A stretch of DNA of 64,000 nt from NCBI GenBank assembly GCA_029559035.1, contig JAKQCT010000017.1, forward strand, positions 28,501-92,500. The letters are read 5' to 3'. Made by a program: the position numbers and the translations under genes. The notes below the pieces were generated by a model. That model saw only the letters and a program-made list of their open reading frames with translations, searched no databases and had not been told where the DNA came from. Source of the DNA: Acidobacteriota bacterium (GTDB lineage: Bacteria > Acidobacteriota > UBA4820). Shown here piece after piece: positions 17,859 through 26,600 of the stretch (within the stretch, counting starts at the first letter, position 1; every line of letters begins with the position of its first letter).

Positions 17859-18790
17859 TGAAGCCCAGGCACGGGAAGGAACCCTCCCTCGCGATGATGA
17901 TCTTCTGGAGGATGGAGCACCTCGTCCTGCTGGCGGTAAAAGCCCTCCTCCTCTGCCTGCCATGGAAAACGAGGATCGCCTTCGGGAAGATGGTCGGAAG
18001 GGCCATATACGCCATGGATGCCAAGCACAGGGGCGTATCGGCCGCCAACCTTTCTTCCGCTTTCCCGGGGATGGAAAAAGAAAAGACGCAAGAGCTGAGC
18101 ATCAGGTCTTTCGAGAACATCGGAAAACTGATGGTCGAAGTGATCTTCATGAAGAGGCGCGAAAAGACGCTTATCTCCTCCACCGCCATAGAAGGATGGG
18201 AGAACCTGCACGAAGCTTCGAGGGACGGCAGGGGATACCTTCTTGTTTCGGGCCATTTCGGCAACTGGGAGTGGGTCGCCTTCCTGCAGAGCTCGCTCGG
18301 ATTCCCTCTTGAGATGGTCACCCGTCCGCTTGACAACCCCTACGTCGAGGGATTCCTGAAAAAGATACGGGAGGCGAAGGGCAACAGGGTGGTATACAAG
18401 AGGAACGCGGTAAGGGAGATGGTCAAGGCTCTCAAGGCGTCGAAAGGGGTCGCATTCGTTTTCGACCAGAACTTCGGCGAGGAAGGCGGCGTGTTCGTCC
18501 CTTTCTTCGACAGGCCGGCCGCTACGACCCCGGTCTTCGGGAGAATAGCCGCGAGGATGGATGTCCCGGTCCTCCCGGTGATGGCCTACCCCGAGAACGG
18601 GGGTTACAGGGTCGTTTACGGAAAGCCCATCGTTCCTAGAAAGGAGCTGTCCGTCGAGGAGAACTCGATGATGATAATCCGGGAATCCACGCTCAGGCTG
18701 GAGGAGGCCGTGCGAAAAAACCCGTGGGCATGGTTCTGGATGCACGACAGGTGGAGGACGAAACCTCCGGCGGAGTCTCACGATGGCTGA
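17858..18790 (+). CDS. Lipid A biosynthesis acyltransferase (LpxL/HtrB family)
   Basis: A 310-residue inner-membrane acyltransferase. A hydrophobic N-terminal segment (HLVLLAVKALLLCLPW) anchors it. The catalytic motif is GHFGNWEW (His133 and Glu138, the HX4E/D motif). Other family segments are KHRGVSAANLSSAFPG, RSFENIGKLMVEV, and FVFDQNFGEEGGVFVPFFDRPA, ending WFWMHDRWRTKP. It would transfer a secondary acyl chain to a lipid A precursor. It overlaps tmk by one base and gmhB by 8 nt. Whether it is LpxL-, LpxM- or LpxP-like cannot be decided from sequence alone. Confidence 0.92.
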   Translation: MKPRHGKEPSLAMMIFWRMEHLVLLAVKALLLCLPWKTRIAFGKMVGRAIYAMDAKHRGVSAANLSSAFPGMEKEKTQELSIRSFENIGKLMVEVIFMKRREKTLISSTAIEGWENLHEASRDGRGYLLVSGHFGNWEWVAFLQSSLGFPLEMVTRPLDNPYVEGFLKKIREAKGNRVVYKRNAVREMVKALKASKGVAFVFDQNFGEEGGVFVPFFDRPAATTPVFGRIAARMDVPVLPVMAYPENGGYRVVYGKPIVPRKELSVEENSMMIIRESTLRLEEAVRKNPWAWFWMHDRWRTKPPAESHDG

Positions 18791-19364
18791 ATTCGGAGTT
18801 TTCCTCGACAGGGACGGAACGGTCACGGAGGAGATCGGGTATGTCAACGACCCCGCGCGGTTAAGGCTGATACCCGGTTCTGCTGAGGCGATAGCCCTTC
18901 TCAATTCCAGAAGGATCCCCGCCATCCTGGCGACGAACCAGGCGGGCGTCGCAAGAGGATATTTCAAAGAAGAGATGATCGGCAGGTGCCACTCGAGGCT
19001 GGAGGAGATGCTGGCCGCCCTGGGTGCGAAGCTTGACGCTATTTACTTCTGTCCGCACCACCCCTCGGTCGGAGAACCGCCTTACAGGCAGGATTGCGGC
19101 TGCAGGAAACCGAAACCCGGGATGCTGACGAGCGCGGCGGAGCGTTTCGGCCTAGATCTTACGAGGTCCTTCGTCATCGGAGACAAGGCCAGCGACCTTG
19201 AGGTCGCGAAGGTCGTAGGCGCCCGTCCGCTCCTCGTGCGGACCGGATACGGAGAAGGAGAGATAGAGCTTGCGGGCGGCCGATGGAAGGTCGAACCTGA
19301 AGCGATATTCCTCAATCTCCTGGATGCCGTCAGATATATAGTCGAAAAGGAGGCCGCCGGTTGA
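18783..19364 (+). CDS. gmhB: D-glycero-beta-D-manno-heptose-1,7-bisphosphate 7-phosphatase
   Basis: A 193-residue HAD phosphatase with nucleophile motif FLDRDGTVTEE, motif II LATNQAGVARG, the histidinol-phosphatase/GmhB zinc-binding loop (FCPHHP...CGCRKPKPGML), and FVIGDKASDLEVA as motif IV. It removes the 7-phosphate in ADP-heptose synthesis for the LPS inner core. The neighbours rfaE1 and rfaE2 catalyse the steps before and after, which supports this role over histidinol phosphatase. It overlaps the upstream gene by 8 nt and the downstream gene by 4 nt. Confidence 0.94.
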   Translation: MAEFGVFLDRDGTVTEEIGYVNDPARLRLIPGSAEAIALLNSRRIPAILATNQAGVARGYFKEEMIGRCHSRLEEMLAALGAKLDAIYFCPHHPSVGEPPYRQDCGCRKPKPGMLTSAAERFGLDLTRSFVIGDKASDLEVAKVVGARPLLVRTGYGEGEIELAGGRWKVEPEAIFLNLLDAVRYIVEKEAAG

Positions 19365-20368
19365 AAAAGGACTGGAAGAAGCTGATCAGGATAGTCGATT
19401 CTTTCGAAAATACCCCGGTGATGGTGGCGGGAGACCTGGTTCTCGATCGTTTCTGGTTCGGGGCGGTGCAGAGGATCTCCAGGGAAGCCCCGGTGCCGAT
19501 AGTAAGGCTTTTCAAGGCTTTTCTCGCCCCCGGATGCGCTGCCAACTCCGCCGCCAACCTCGCTTCGCTGGGCGCAAGGCCCATAGTCGTCGGGGTCGTC
19601 GGGAAAGACAACGAGGGGGGTCAGCTCATCAAGCTGCTCGAAAGCCTGGGAGCCGACACGGGAAACATCCTGCGGGAACCTTCATGGACTACCCCCACGA
19701 AGACGAGGATCCTTGCCGGAACGATCCACGGGCCGAAACAGCAGCTTGTCAGGGTCGATATCGGCGAGGACGCGGTCTTCACGGGGAAGGTCGTGGGCAA
19801 GCTCGAAAAGGCTGTCGAAAAGGCTGTTTCCAAAGCGAAAGCTTCGGTCATCTCCGATTACGGGTACGGCCTGGCCGAAAGTGTCGACCTGTTAAAGATC
19901 CTTGGAAATAAAAGGATCACGGCCGTGGATTCTCGCTTCAGGATGACCTCGTTCTCCGGCGCCACTACGGCGACGCCGAACGAGGAGGAGTTCGAGAGAG
20001 CTATCGGGAAGGCGGCCCCGGAGGACATCCGCAATTTCGACAGGGAAGCCGAAGCGCTCAGGCGCAGGCTGAAGCTCGAAGCCCTTCTTGTAACAAGGGG
20101 AAGCAGGGGAATGGCGCTCTTCGAGGGCTCGAAAAGGCCGGTCCACATTCCGGTCGTCGGAAAGGACGAGATCGTAGATGTCACGGGAGCCGGGGACACC
20201 GTGATAGCGGCCTACGTGATATCGCTGGCCAGGGGCGCTTCTTTCGAAGAAGCAGCGCACATCGCCAACGCGGCGGGAGGGATCGCGGTGCAGAAGCCCG
20301 GGACGGCGACCGTTTCCCGGGCGGAGCTTGCCGAATGGATAGAGCTCTGGGGCAGGGGAAAGATATGA
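19361..20368 (+). CDS. rfaE1: D-glycero-beta-D-manno-heptose-7-phosphate kinase
   Basis: A 335-residue PfkB/ribokinase-family protein, equivalent to the N-terminal half of HldE. It has VAGDLVLDRFWFG and VQRISREAPVPIV at the start, GCAANSAANLASLGA, and the C-terminal PfkB signature DVTGAGDTVIAAYVISLARG containing the catalytic Asp. It phosphorylates heptose-7-phosphate at C1. The start is TTG at 19361 overlapping the gmhB stop (TTGA). In E. coli this domain is fused with the adenylyltransferase; here they are two overlapping genes. Confidence 0.94.
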   Translation: MKKDWKKLIRIVDSFENTPVMVAGDLVLDRFWFGAVQRISREAPVPIVRLFKAFLAPGCAANSAANLASLGARPIVVGVVGKDNEGGQLIKLLESLGADTGNILREPSWTTPTKTRILAGTIHGPKQQLVRVDIGEDAVFTGKVVGKLEKAVEKAVSKAKASVISDYGYGLAESVDLLKILGNKRITAVDSRFRMTSFSGATTATPNEEEFERAIGKAAPEDIRNFDREAEALRRRLKLEALLVTRGSRGMALFEGSKRPVHIPVVGKDEIVDVTGAGDTVIAAYVISLARGASFEEAAHIANAAGGIAVQKPGTATVSRAELAEWIELWGRGKI

Positions 20369-20856
20369 AAGAACCGAGGGAATCGCTCTCCAAGCTGATC
20401 AGGAGAGAGGATGCGGGGGAACTGCTGGGTAGAAGGTCTCGGCGCGACATGTCCCTGGCCCTCGCCAACGGATGTTTCGACATGCTTCACATAGGGCACG
20501 TCAGGTACCTCAAGGCGGCGAAAGACACGGCCGACATCCTTCTCGTGGCGATCAATTCGGACGCTTCCGTAAAGAAGCTCAAGGGGGGCGGACGGCCTGT
20601 CGTTCCAGAGAAAGAAAGAGCGGAGATCGTAGCTTCCCTGGCATGCGTCGACCGCGTGGTCATTTTCGGCGAGGAAACTGTCAGGGAGCTGATCGCGGAT
20701 GTCGAACCGGATTTTCACTGCAAGGGGGGGGATTACAGGGAAGAAGATGTCCCGGAAAGGGACGAGGTAATCAAGCACGGAGGCAGGGTCAGGATAGTCG
20801 GAGGAGAAAAGCTACGATCCAGCACGGACCTGATAGAAAAAGTCACTCGACGCTGA
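20365..20856 (+). CDS. rfaE2: D-glycero-beta-D-manno-heptose 1-phosphate adenylyltransferase
   Basis: A 163-residue nucleotidyltransferase of the cytidylyltransferase-like superfamily, corresponding to the C-terminal half of HldE. Motifs are ANGCFDMLHIGHVRYL (HIGH nucleotide-binding motif), LVAINSDASVKKLKG, RAEIVASLACVD, and KGGDYREEDVPE, with a terminal GGEKLRSSTDLIEKV. It forms ADP-heptose from heptose-1-phosphate. The ATG at 20365 overlaps the rfaE1 stop by 4 nt (ATGA) and has GGGGAAAG upstream. The 3' end overlaps the convergent ferredoxin gene by 14 nt. Confidence 0.94.
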   Translation: MKEPRESLSKLIRREDAGELLGRRSRRDMSLALANGCFDMLHIGHVRYLKAAKDTADILLVAINSDASVKKLKGGGRPVVPEKERAEIVASLACVDRVVIFGEETVRELIADVEPDFHCKGGDYREEDVPERDEVIKHGGRVRIVGGEKLRSSTDLIEKVTRR

Positions 20857-21022
20857 CAGCGCCCGTCGGGCAGTTCTCCACGCACAGAAAGCATTCGGTG
20901 CAGTCTTCGGGCCTCGCCACGGTCACTTTCCCCCTGTCGATCTCGAAAACCCCCTCCGAACAGATGTCGAAACAGAGCTGGTTGTTCTCGCACATTACGG
21001 GATTGATGACAACATCCGCCAT
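20843..21022 (-). CDS. Small bacterial-type ferredoxin, one Cys motif degenerate
   Basis: A 59-residue protein starting MADVVINPVM at ATG 21022 behind GGAGG. The second motif is canonical, CTECFLCVENCP (Cys41, 44, 47, 51). The first motif reads CENNQLCFDIC: Cys11, Cys17 and Cys21 are kept, but the second Cys position is Asn14. In seven-iron ferredoxins loss of this Cys gives a [3Fe-4S] cluster, so a 3Fe/4Fe protein is possible; a single [4Fe-4S] form is the alternative. It is an electron carrier with no obvious partner gene adjacent. Confidence 0.85.
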   Translation of the reverse strand: MADVVINPVMCENNQLCFDICSEGVFEIDRGKVTVARPEDCTECFLCVENCPTGAVSVE

Positions 21023-21115
21023 TTTGCCTCCAAGGTTCAAATGTATAATATGCCCGGAAAAAAGTAAAGGGGGGGGCAGATGAAACTTTCCAATTAAATG
21101 AGCCAGTTTGGTACT

Positions 21116-21145
21116 TGACATTTAACAATTACTATATATATACTA
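21116..21145 (+). promoter_or_regulatory. Strong sigma-70-type promoter for the LysM gene
   Basis: A perfect TTGACA (21116-21121) is followed after 18 bp by TATACT (21140-21145), embedded in an AT-rich run and 39 nt before the LysM-protein start. This is the best consensus match in the window. Confidence 0.65.
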
Positions 21146-21183
21146 CAGCTTGAATGGAGTATGAAATGAGAGGGGATAAAGCC

Positions 21184-22626
21184 ATGAACTTCCGAAATTG
21201 GAAATGGTTTTCCGTTGTATTGGTGGTTATTCTGCTCACTTTAAGCTTCACGTCGATAGCCCAGGAAGAACAGAAGAAAGAGGAGCAGGCGGCCGCCGCC
21301 CAGGCACCCCCGGCCCCCCCGGACGTATCGAAGAAAGCGAGAGAATACAAAGGTTCGCCGACTCCGCCCAGGAACCTCGTTCAGCAGCCGGACGGACACT
21401 GGACCCCCTACTCTCCTCCGGAACCGAAAGAGGGAGACTACATAATCGTCCAGGGCGATACGCTCTCCGTCCTCTCCGAACAGAAACTGGGCAACTGGCT
21501 CCTCTGGCCGACCATCTGGGACCTCAACCCCTACATCACCGACGCGCACTGGATCTATCCGGGAGACCCGCTGACCATGCCGGCCGCGCCAAAGATCATC
21601 GGCGAAGATCTTGAAGATGAAGAGGAAGGCGGTCCGGGAGCCGGAGGCCTGATCCTGGAGGACGAAGCGGCTCTCCCTCCGATCAACGCCAAGGACGTCT
21701 ACTGCTCGGGATTCATCAGCGACAGGTTCAGGATGCCCGCCCTCAGGATCGCTTCTGGAGCCAACAGGACCAAAGAATCGCTCGGGGAAGGAGACGTCGT
21801 TTACCTGAACGGCGGATCCAAGATCGGCATACTCAACGGAGCTGAATATTTCATCATAAGCGAAGGCCCGCCTGTATATCATTCGGTTTCCGGAAAATTC
21901 CTCGGTAAGCTTTACGAGAAGGTCGGCCGGGTGAAGGTCATCTGCGTGCAGGAGAAGACCGCCATCGCGAAGATAACGCTTTCCTGCGACGAGGTCAGGT
22001 ACGGAATGGCCCTCCTGCCGTTCTCTCCTCTTCCGATCCCCTTCGATGTGAAAGTGTCGGAAAACCTGCCACTCTGCGAGATGGACAGCGGCAAGACCAG
22101 GGGCAAGGTGATCTGGACGGAAGACAGGCTTGAAGCGGTCGGCCAGCACAGCATTATCTACGCGGACCTCGGGGCGAACCAGAAACTGCTCCCCGGCGAC
22201 AAGTTCTGGATCTATCGTTTCGCGGCACAGGAAGACACTCTCGTTGGCTCGGTGAACGACCTCTTCAAACAACAGCAGGTCGGCGTGGCGGGAAGGGACC
22301 TCTTCCGAAGCGATGTAAAGGATGAAGCAAGGATAAAGAACACCAACGACGAGTTCGTGAGGGACAAGAACGACAACAGGCTGCCCGAGGGCGCCACTCT
22401 CGAGAGCGAGAGCGGGTACACCAACGAACTGGAACCGGAGAAAACGGACAGCAGGCTTCCAGCCAATATAGACAGGATATATTACGAACCTATGGGCGGC
22501 ATCGACTCCATCAGGAAATACGTCGGCGAGGCGGTCGTTCTGACCACCCAGGGCGAGACTTCATGCCTGAAGGTGATCTCCTCCACCGAAGAGGTCAAAC
22601 TCGGCGACTCGATCCAGCTCGAATAG
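21184..22626 (+). CDS. LysM-domain exported protein
   Basis: About 480 residues. A signal peptide (WFSVVLVVILLTLSFTSIAQ) is followed by a Glu/Ala/Pro-rich linker and one LysM domain (about residues 85-135: DYIIVQGDTLSVLSEQKLGN, then a WPTIWDLNPYI turn and IYPGDPLTMP), which binds peptidoglycan glycan strands. The remainder (170-480) is a beta-rich region with repeated segments such as GDVVYLNGGSKIGILNGAEY and HSIIYADLGANQKLLPGDKF, resembling uncharacterised C-terminal domains of LysM proteins in deltaproteobacteria-like genomes. The ATG at 21184 fits the signal peptide and GAGGGGATAA. A strong promoter and a terminator frame it as a single-gene unit, probably abundant in the periplasm. Confidence 0.88.
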   Translation: MNFRNWKWFSVVLVVILLTLSFTSIAQEEQKKEEQAAAAQAPPAPPDVSKKAREYKGSPTPPRNLVQQPDGHWTPYSPPEPKEGDYIIVQGDTLSVLSEQKLGNWLLWPTIWDLNPYITDAHWIYPGDPLTMPAAPKIIGEDLEDEEEGGPGAGGLILEDEAALPPINAKDVYCSGFISDRFRMPALRIASGANRTKESLGEGDVVYLNGGSKIGILNGAEYFIISEGPPVYHSVSGKFLGKLYEKVGRVKVICVQEKTAIAKITLSCDEVRYGMALLPFSPLPIPFDVKVSENLPLCEMDSGKTRGKVIWTEDRLEAVGQHSIIYADLGANQKLLPGDKFWIYRFAAQEDTLVGSVNDLFKQQQVGVAGRDLFRSDVKDEARIKNTNDEFVRDKNDNRLPEGATLESESGYTNELEPEKTDSRLPANIDRIYYEPMGGIDSIRKYVGEAVVLTTQGETSCLKVISSTEEVKLGDSIQLE

Positions 22627-22647
22627 TTCTTTTTGAAAGCATTCAAG

Positions 22648-22676
22648 AAGGGCCCCTTCGCGGGGCTCTTTTTTTT
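22648..22676 (+). terminator. Rho-independent terminator after the LysM gene
   Basis: The stem GCCCC-TTCGC-GGGGC, flanked by a few further pairs, is followed by CTCTTTTTTTT. It lies 22 nt after the LysM stop and just before the epimerase start. Confidence 0.85.
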
Positions 22677-22681
22677 GGGGG

Positions 22682-23557
22682 ATGGCGATGGCTGTAAAGA
22701 TACGCGGCGAAGGGATCGAAGCGGTTATCGAAGAGCGCGGCGCGGAGCTCGTCAGCCTCGCGGACACGACGACAGGCAAGGAAGCATTGTGGAGCGGGGA
22801 CCCGCTATACTGGGCCAGACGCTCGCCGATCCTTTTTCCGATCGTCGGAAGGCTGAAAAGAGATGAATACGCTGTTTGCGGCAAGCCCTACACTATGAAC
22901 CAGCACGGGTTCGCAAGGGACTCCGTTTTTAATATCATAGAAAAACACAGCGACAAAGCGGTCTTTCTGCTGAAGTCGACCGGCGAAACTCTTTCGAAGT
23001 ATCCTTTTCATTTCTCTCTCGCAGTCACTTATGAACTGAAAGACGGGTCTCTCCTCGCCGGGGCCGCGATAAAGAACGAGGGCGACGGGCCCATGCCCTT
23101 TTCGATCGGCTTTCATCCGGGATTCAAATGCCCTTTTGAAGATGGAGATAAGCTTGGAGATTACGCGTTGTTCTTCGAAAGTCCCGAGGAGTGCGAAAGA
23201 CTGGTGCTGGAGAGCGGACTTGTCGCGGGCAATGAGTTTCTCTCCCTTTCAGGAGGCGTAATAGCGCTGTCTGAGGAACTTTTCGAGCGGGACGCCCTGA
23301 TCCTCAAAGGTCTGAAGTCGCAGAAGGTGACACTAGGCAGGATAGATGAAAGCGGGCGGAAGATCGAAGTGGCTTTTCCCGGAATACCCTATCTCGGCAT
23401 ATGGAAAAAAAAGGACGCCCCCTTCGTCTGCATCGAGCCGTGGCATGGAGTACACGACCGGAAAGAAGCCGGCGGAGACATTTTCAGCAAGGAAGGGATC
23501 ATTGTTCTTCCTCAAAATGCCGAATTCAGCACAAGCTTCACTGTATCGATATTATAG
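22682..23557 (+). CDS. Aldose 1-epimerase family protein (LacX-like)
   Basis: A 291-residue galactose-mutarotase-fold protein. Family features are ALWSGDPLYWARRSPILFPIV (in part: RSPILFPIVGRL), the HGFARDS motif with the first catalytic-type His, SIGFHPGFKCP with the second His, and CIEPWHGVHD supplying the Glu. This is the YeaD/LacX branch rather than classical GalM. It would interconvert anomers of a hexose or hexose-phosphate. Two in-frame ATGs (22682, 22688) are possible. It sits directly after a terminator, so it is likely weakly or separately transcribed. Confidence 0.88.
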   Translation: MAMAVKIRGEGIEAVIEERGAELVSLADTTTGKEALWSGDPLYWARRSPILFPIVGRLKRDEYAVCGKPYTMNQHGFARDSVFNIIEKHSDKAVFLLKSTGETLSKYPFHFSLAVTYELKDGSLLAGAAIKNEGDGPMPFSIGFHPGFKCPFEDGDKLGDYALFFESPEECERLVLESGLVAGNEFLSLSGGVIALSEELFERDALILKGLKSQKVTLGRIDESGRKIEVAFPGIPYLGIWKKKDAPFVCIEPWHGVHDRKEAGGDIFSKEGIIVLPQNAEFSTSFTVSIL

Positions 23558-23625
23558 AGTACCCATTACAACAAGTTCATCCTTGGGGATACTGATACTG
23601 GCAGCCATTGGAACCTCCTTTCAAT

Positions 23626-26600
23626 TTACTGTTCAATTTCAGTTGTTCCATCAGAGTATGTAATTCCTTTCAACCATTCTCCTTTGTTGAAGCAGGAATC
23701 AACCGCCCTGACTTTCCAATAAGTCGGCCCCGGATGGCCTTGAAGCGGAATTGAAACCGTCGTTGAAGTCAGCCTGTTTCCTGGCTTGCAAGAAGTGTTG
23801 TTCGGGCCGATTTCTCCCTGGTAAAGGTCTCTGCTTTCATCCGCGGTTCCCGCGACGACTTCATAAGTGAGACTTTGTGGCGGGGTCCTATCATCCATCG
23901 CATCATACCAGAAAATGGCAAGCCGTCCATCTTTTTGAGTTGTATCTGAGAATGCCGCCTTTTGAGGAGGCAGGTCTATGCCTTCCGTTTCTGCCGGCTC
24001 ATCATAGGCAAGCATACCGCTGTAGATGTCAATTGTCTTGTTAGAAACAGTTGCGAGATCTGAAATTCCGTCTGAATTAAAATCACCAACAGCCGCAGCA
24101 GTAACCAAGCCGGGGAATATTATGGCTGTCTTTCTGAGATTGCCAGCTCCATCGTTTTCCAAGAAACAGCTCTGTTGTGCCTGTTCTGTAACACAAACAA
24201 GCCCCGGACAACCTCTTCCTTCCAAATCCGCAAAAACAACTTCTCTTGCATTATCCAAAGTGAGGGAGTCAAGAAGCTGTCCCGCCTGCCATGTATGCGC
24301 CAGAGGTCTTACTCTCGGGTCATCGCCATAGTTCGGCACAAAGAGATAGATAAGCGGGTCATCCTTTTTCTGCCTGCCAACGGCAATATCCAAGAAACCA
24401 TCACCGTTCGCGTCAGCTATATCAACGCAGCTTATTATGCTTGAGGTGATGACTATTTCTTCATCCCAGACAGCCGGATCATAGGCAGTGGTAGAAAAGA
24501 TGCGCATGCCTTTTTTTCCACCGCAGGCAATATCTGTTAATCCGTCATTGTTCATGTCGCCTAATGCCACTGAACTTACGTCCAAATCGGTTGTAACGGT
24601 TTTGCCGACAATAAAGCCGTTGCCTGAAGTCAATTCAACCAAAGCGATTTTGTCTTTAAGGCCTGCCGCAATTTTCGCGTTGCCGGAAATGTTGAGGGGA
24701 ATATATCCTATTGCGAAATCGCCTATGTCGCCGCCGAGGTCAACCGATGGTCCTTTGGTGAAAATTCCCGATGAGCTGTTGAATTCGACCCACATGGTAT
24801 TCTTGTGAGAGATCACTCTGTCCAAAAGCCCATCGCCGTTCATGTCAAAGATTCTGATCCGGTCGCCATTTCCGGCGGTCGTGTTCAGCTTTGAACTTTC
24901 ATCCGTAAACGTGCCATCGGGATTGGCTTTCAGATAGGCGCTTTGAAGAACAAGATCATAAAGCCCGTCACTGCTGAGGTCTGCAAGTTTTATATCTGAT
25001 TGGGTCAAATTAGTGGAATATACCCCCAGTTTCTGTGGAGGCGGCGGCTCACCGAGCGTGACGGCCATAGTAGAAGCACTTTCGTTTTCGCCTATCAAGG
25101 CTGACACTTTGTAATAAGTTGAAGGTGTGCCTGATACTGGACACCTCGATGTGCGCAATGAATACAGATTACTGCCATTTGGCCGAACCTGCAGGGGGAG
25201 TTGCCCAAAACTGCTGCCGTCAGTGCTTGCGTAAACTTTGAAGTCGGTATAGGCGCACGCTTCATTAGGGTCAACAGCCCAAACAAGAGTATCGTTTCCG
25301 TCAGAGCAGAAATTGTAAACGCCGGTCGGCGGGGATGGATAAGTCGGCACTACTGTCGCGACTTGCGAATTGCTCCAGTCGCTGAAAGCACCGGTAAAAG
25401 GATCGTAGGCTCTGACCATTAGCTCGTATTCATCACAGGCTGACGGCACCTGCAAGTAACTGCCAACCAGAGATCCATCTATTTGGAAGTCAGCCATGAC
25501 CACCGGAGTATAGTAATAAGTAAACTTGGAGGGCAACTTGTAGGCAAACTGATAAACCAAGCTCTCCGCTTCTTCTTCTTCCCAGATCAGCTCCACCCAG
25601 TAGTTGCCGGAAGAATCCTTGTCGGCGCTAGTCGCCGAAATGAGGCTTGGGGGAATAATGATAGGACCGGAATATACTCGGAAGGTCGCTGCGACATTTG
25701 AATCCTTGCTCATTGTGATCTTGTTGTTTGGAAGCGATGTGGGCACACCATTGACTGACCATCCAGCAAAGTAATAACCGGCACCGGGTGTGGCAGATAG
25801 CTGGACGATTGCGCCGTTTCCGTAACAATCTTGTTGGGGGGATTTCGCAACCGACCCACTTCCGATCCTGCTCAACAAAAGCGCCCAACCTGAACCAGAT
25901 GCACATTTCAATATAAAATTGACATTCGTGATACTTGCGCCATCAATATATTTTTGCTGAGGGGGTAGATCAAATACGTATCCTGCCTTAGTAGGAGTTA
26001 CAGTATAGTAAGTTATATTTGTAAGATTATCAAACTTGTAGAACCCGGTGGATAGAGTTGTCTTTGTAACGCCACCGCAAGTTACTGTCACGCCCCCAAC
26101 ACCAACACCGCCGCATTTGATATAGCCTGAGATTGAATAATTGATCGTGCCAGTGGCAGAAACGCTAAAAGCTGTGTTTGTTGTGTTTCCATAAACTCCC
26201 AAATACCAGTTGCCTTGCCCCAGTGAAGAGAGTGTGATTTTTTCAGTGCCAGTTCCAGCGTTCGATGATTTTGCGTAATAAATTGAGGTGGTCGGCACAG
26301 CATTCTGTTTTAGATAAAGATGGCCCCCAGTTCCCGTCAGCCCAGTGCCGATAATGTTTAGATTTGCTGTCCCAGCTTGAATAGGCAAAAGATAATAAAC
26401 CCATTTTGTGCTCTGGACGGCGCATCTTACAGCCGAGCCGTTAATAGCGAGATCCGTTCTTGTTGAAGTGTCGCAGAAGGCGTCAAAATATTTCTGTAAG
26501 GTGCCATTTGTTATTTCCGGTGTTCGGTTGGGCGGGTCAAAATAATAGCCGGATTTAGTAGGGGTCAATTTGTAGTTCCCGTTGCCCAGCCTATCAAGGT

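Noticed and set aside
21241..22272. Open frame antisense to the LysM-protein gene
   Set aside because: The sense gene has a promoter, signal peptide, LysM domain and terminator; the antisense reading has none.
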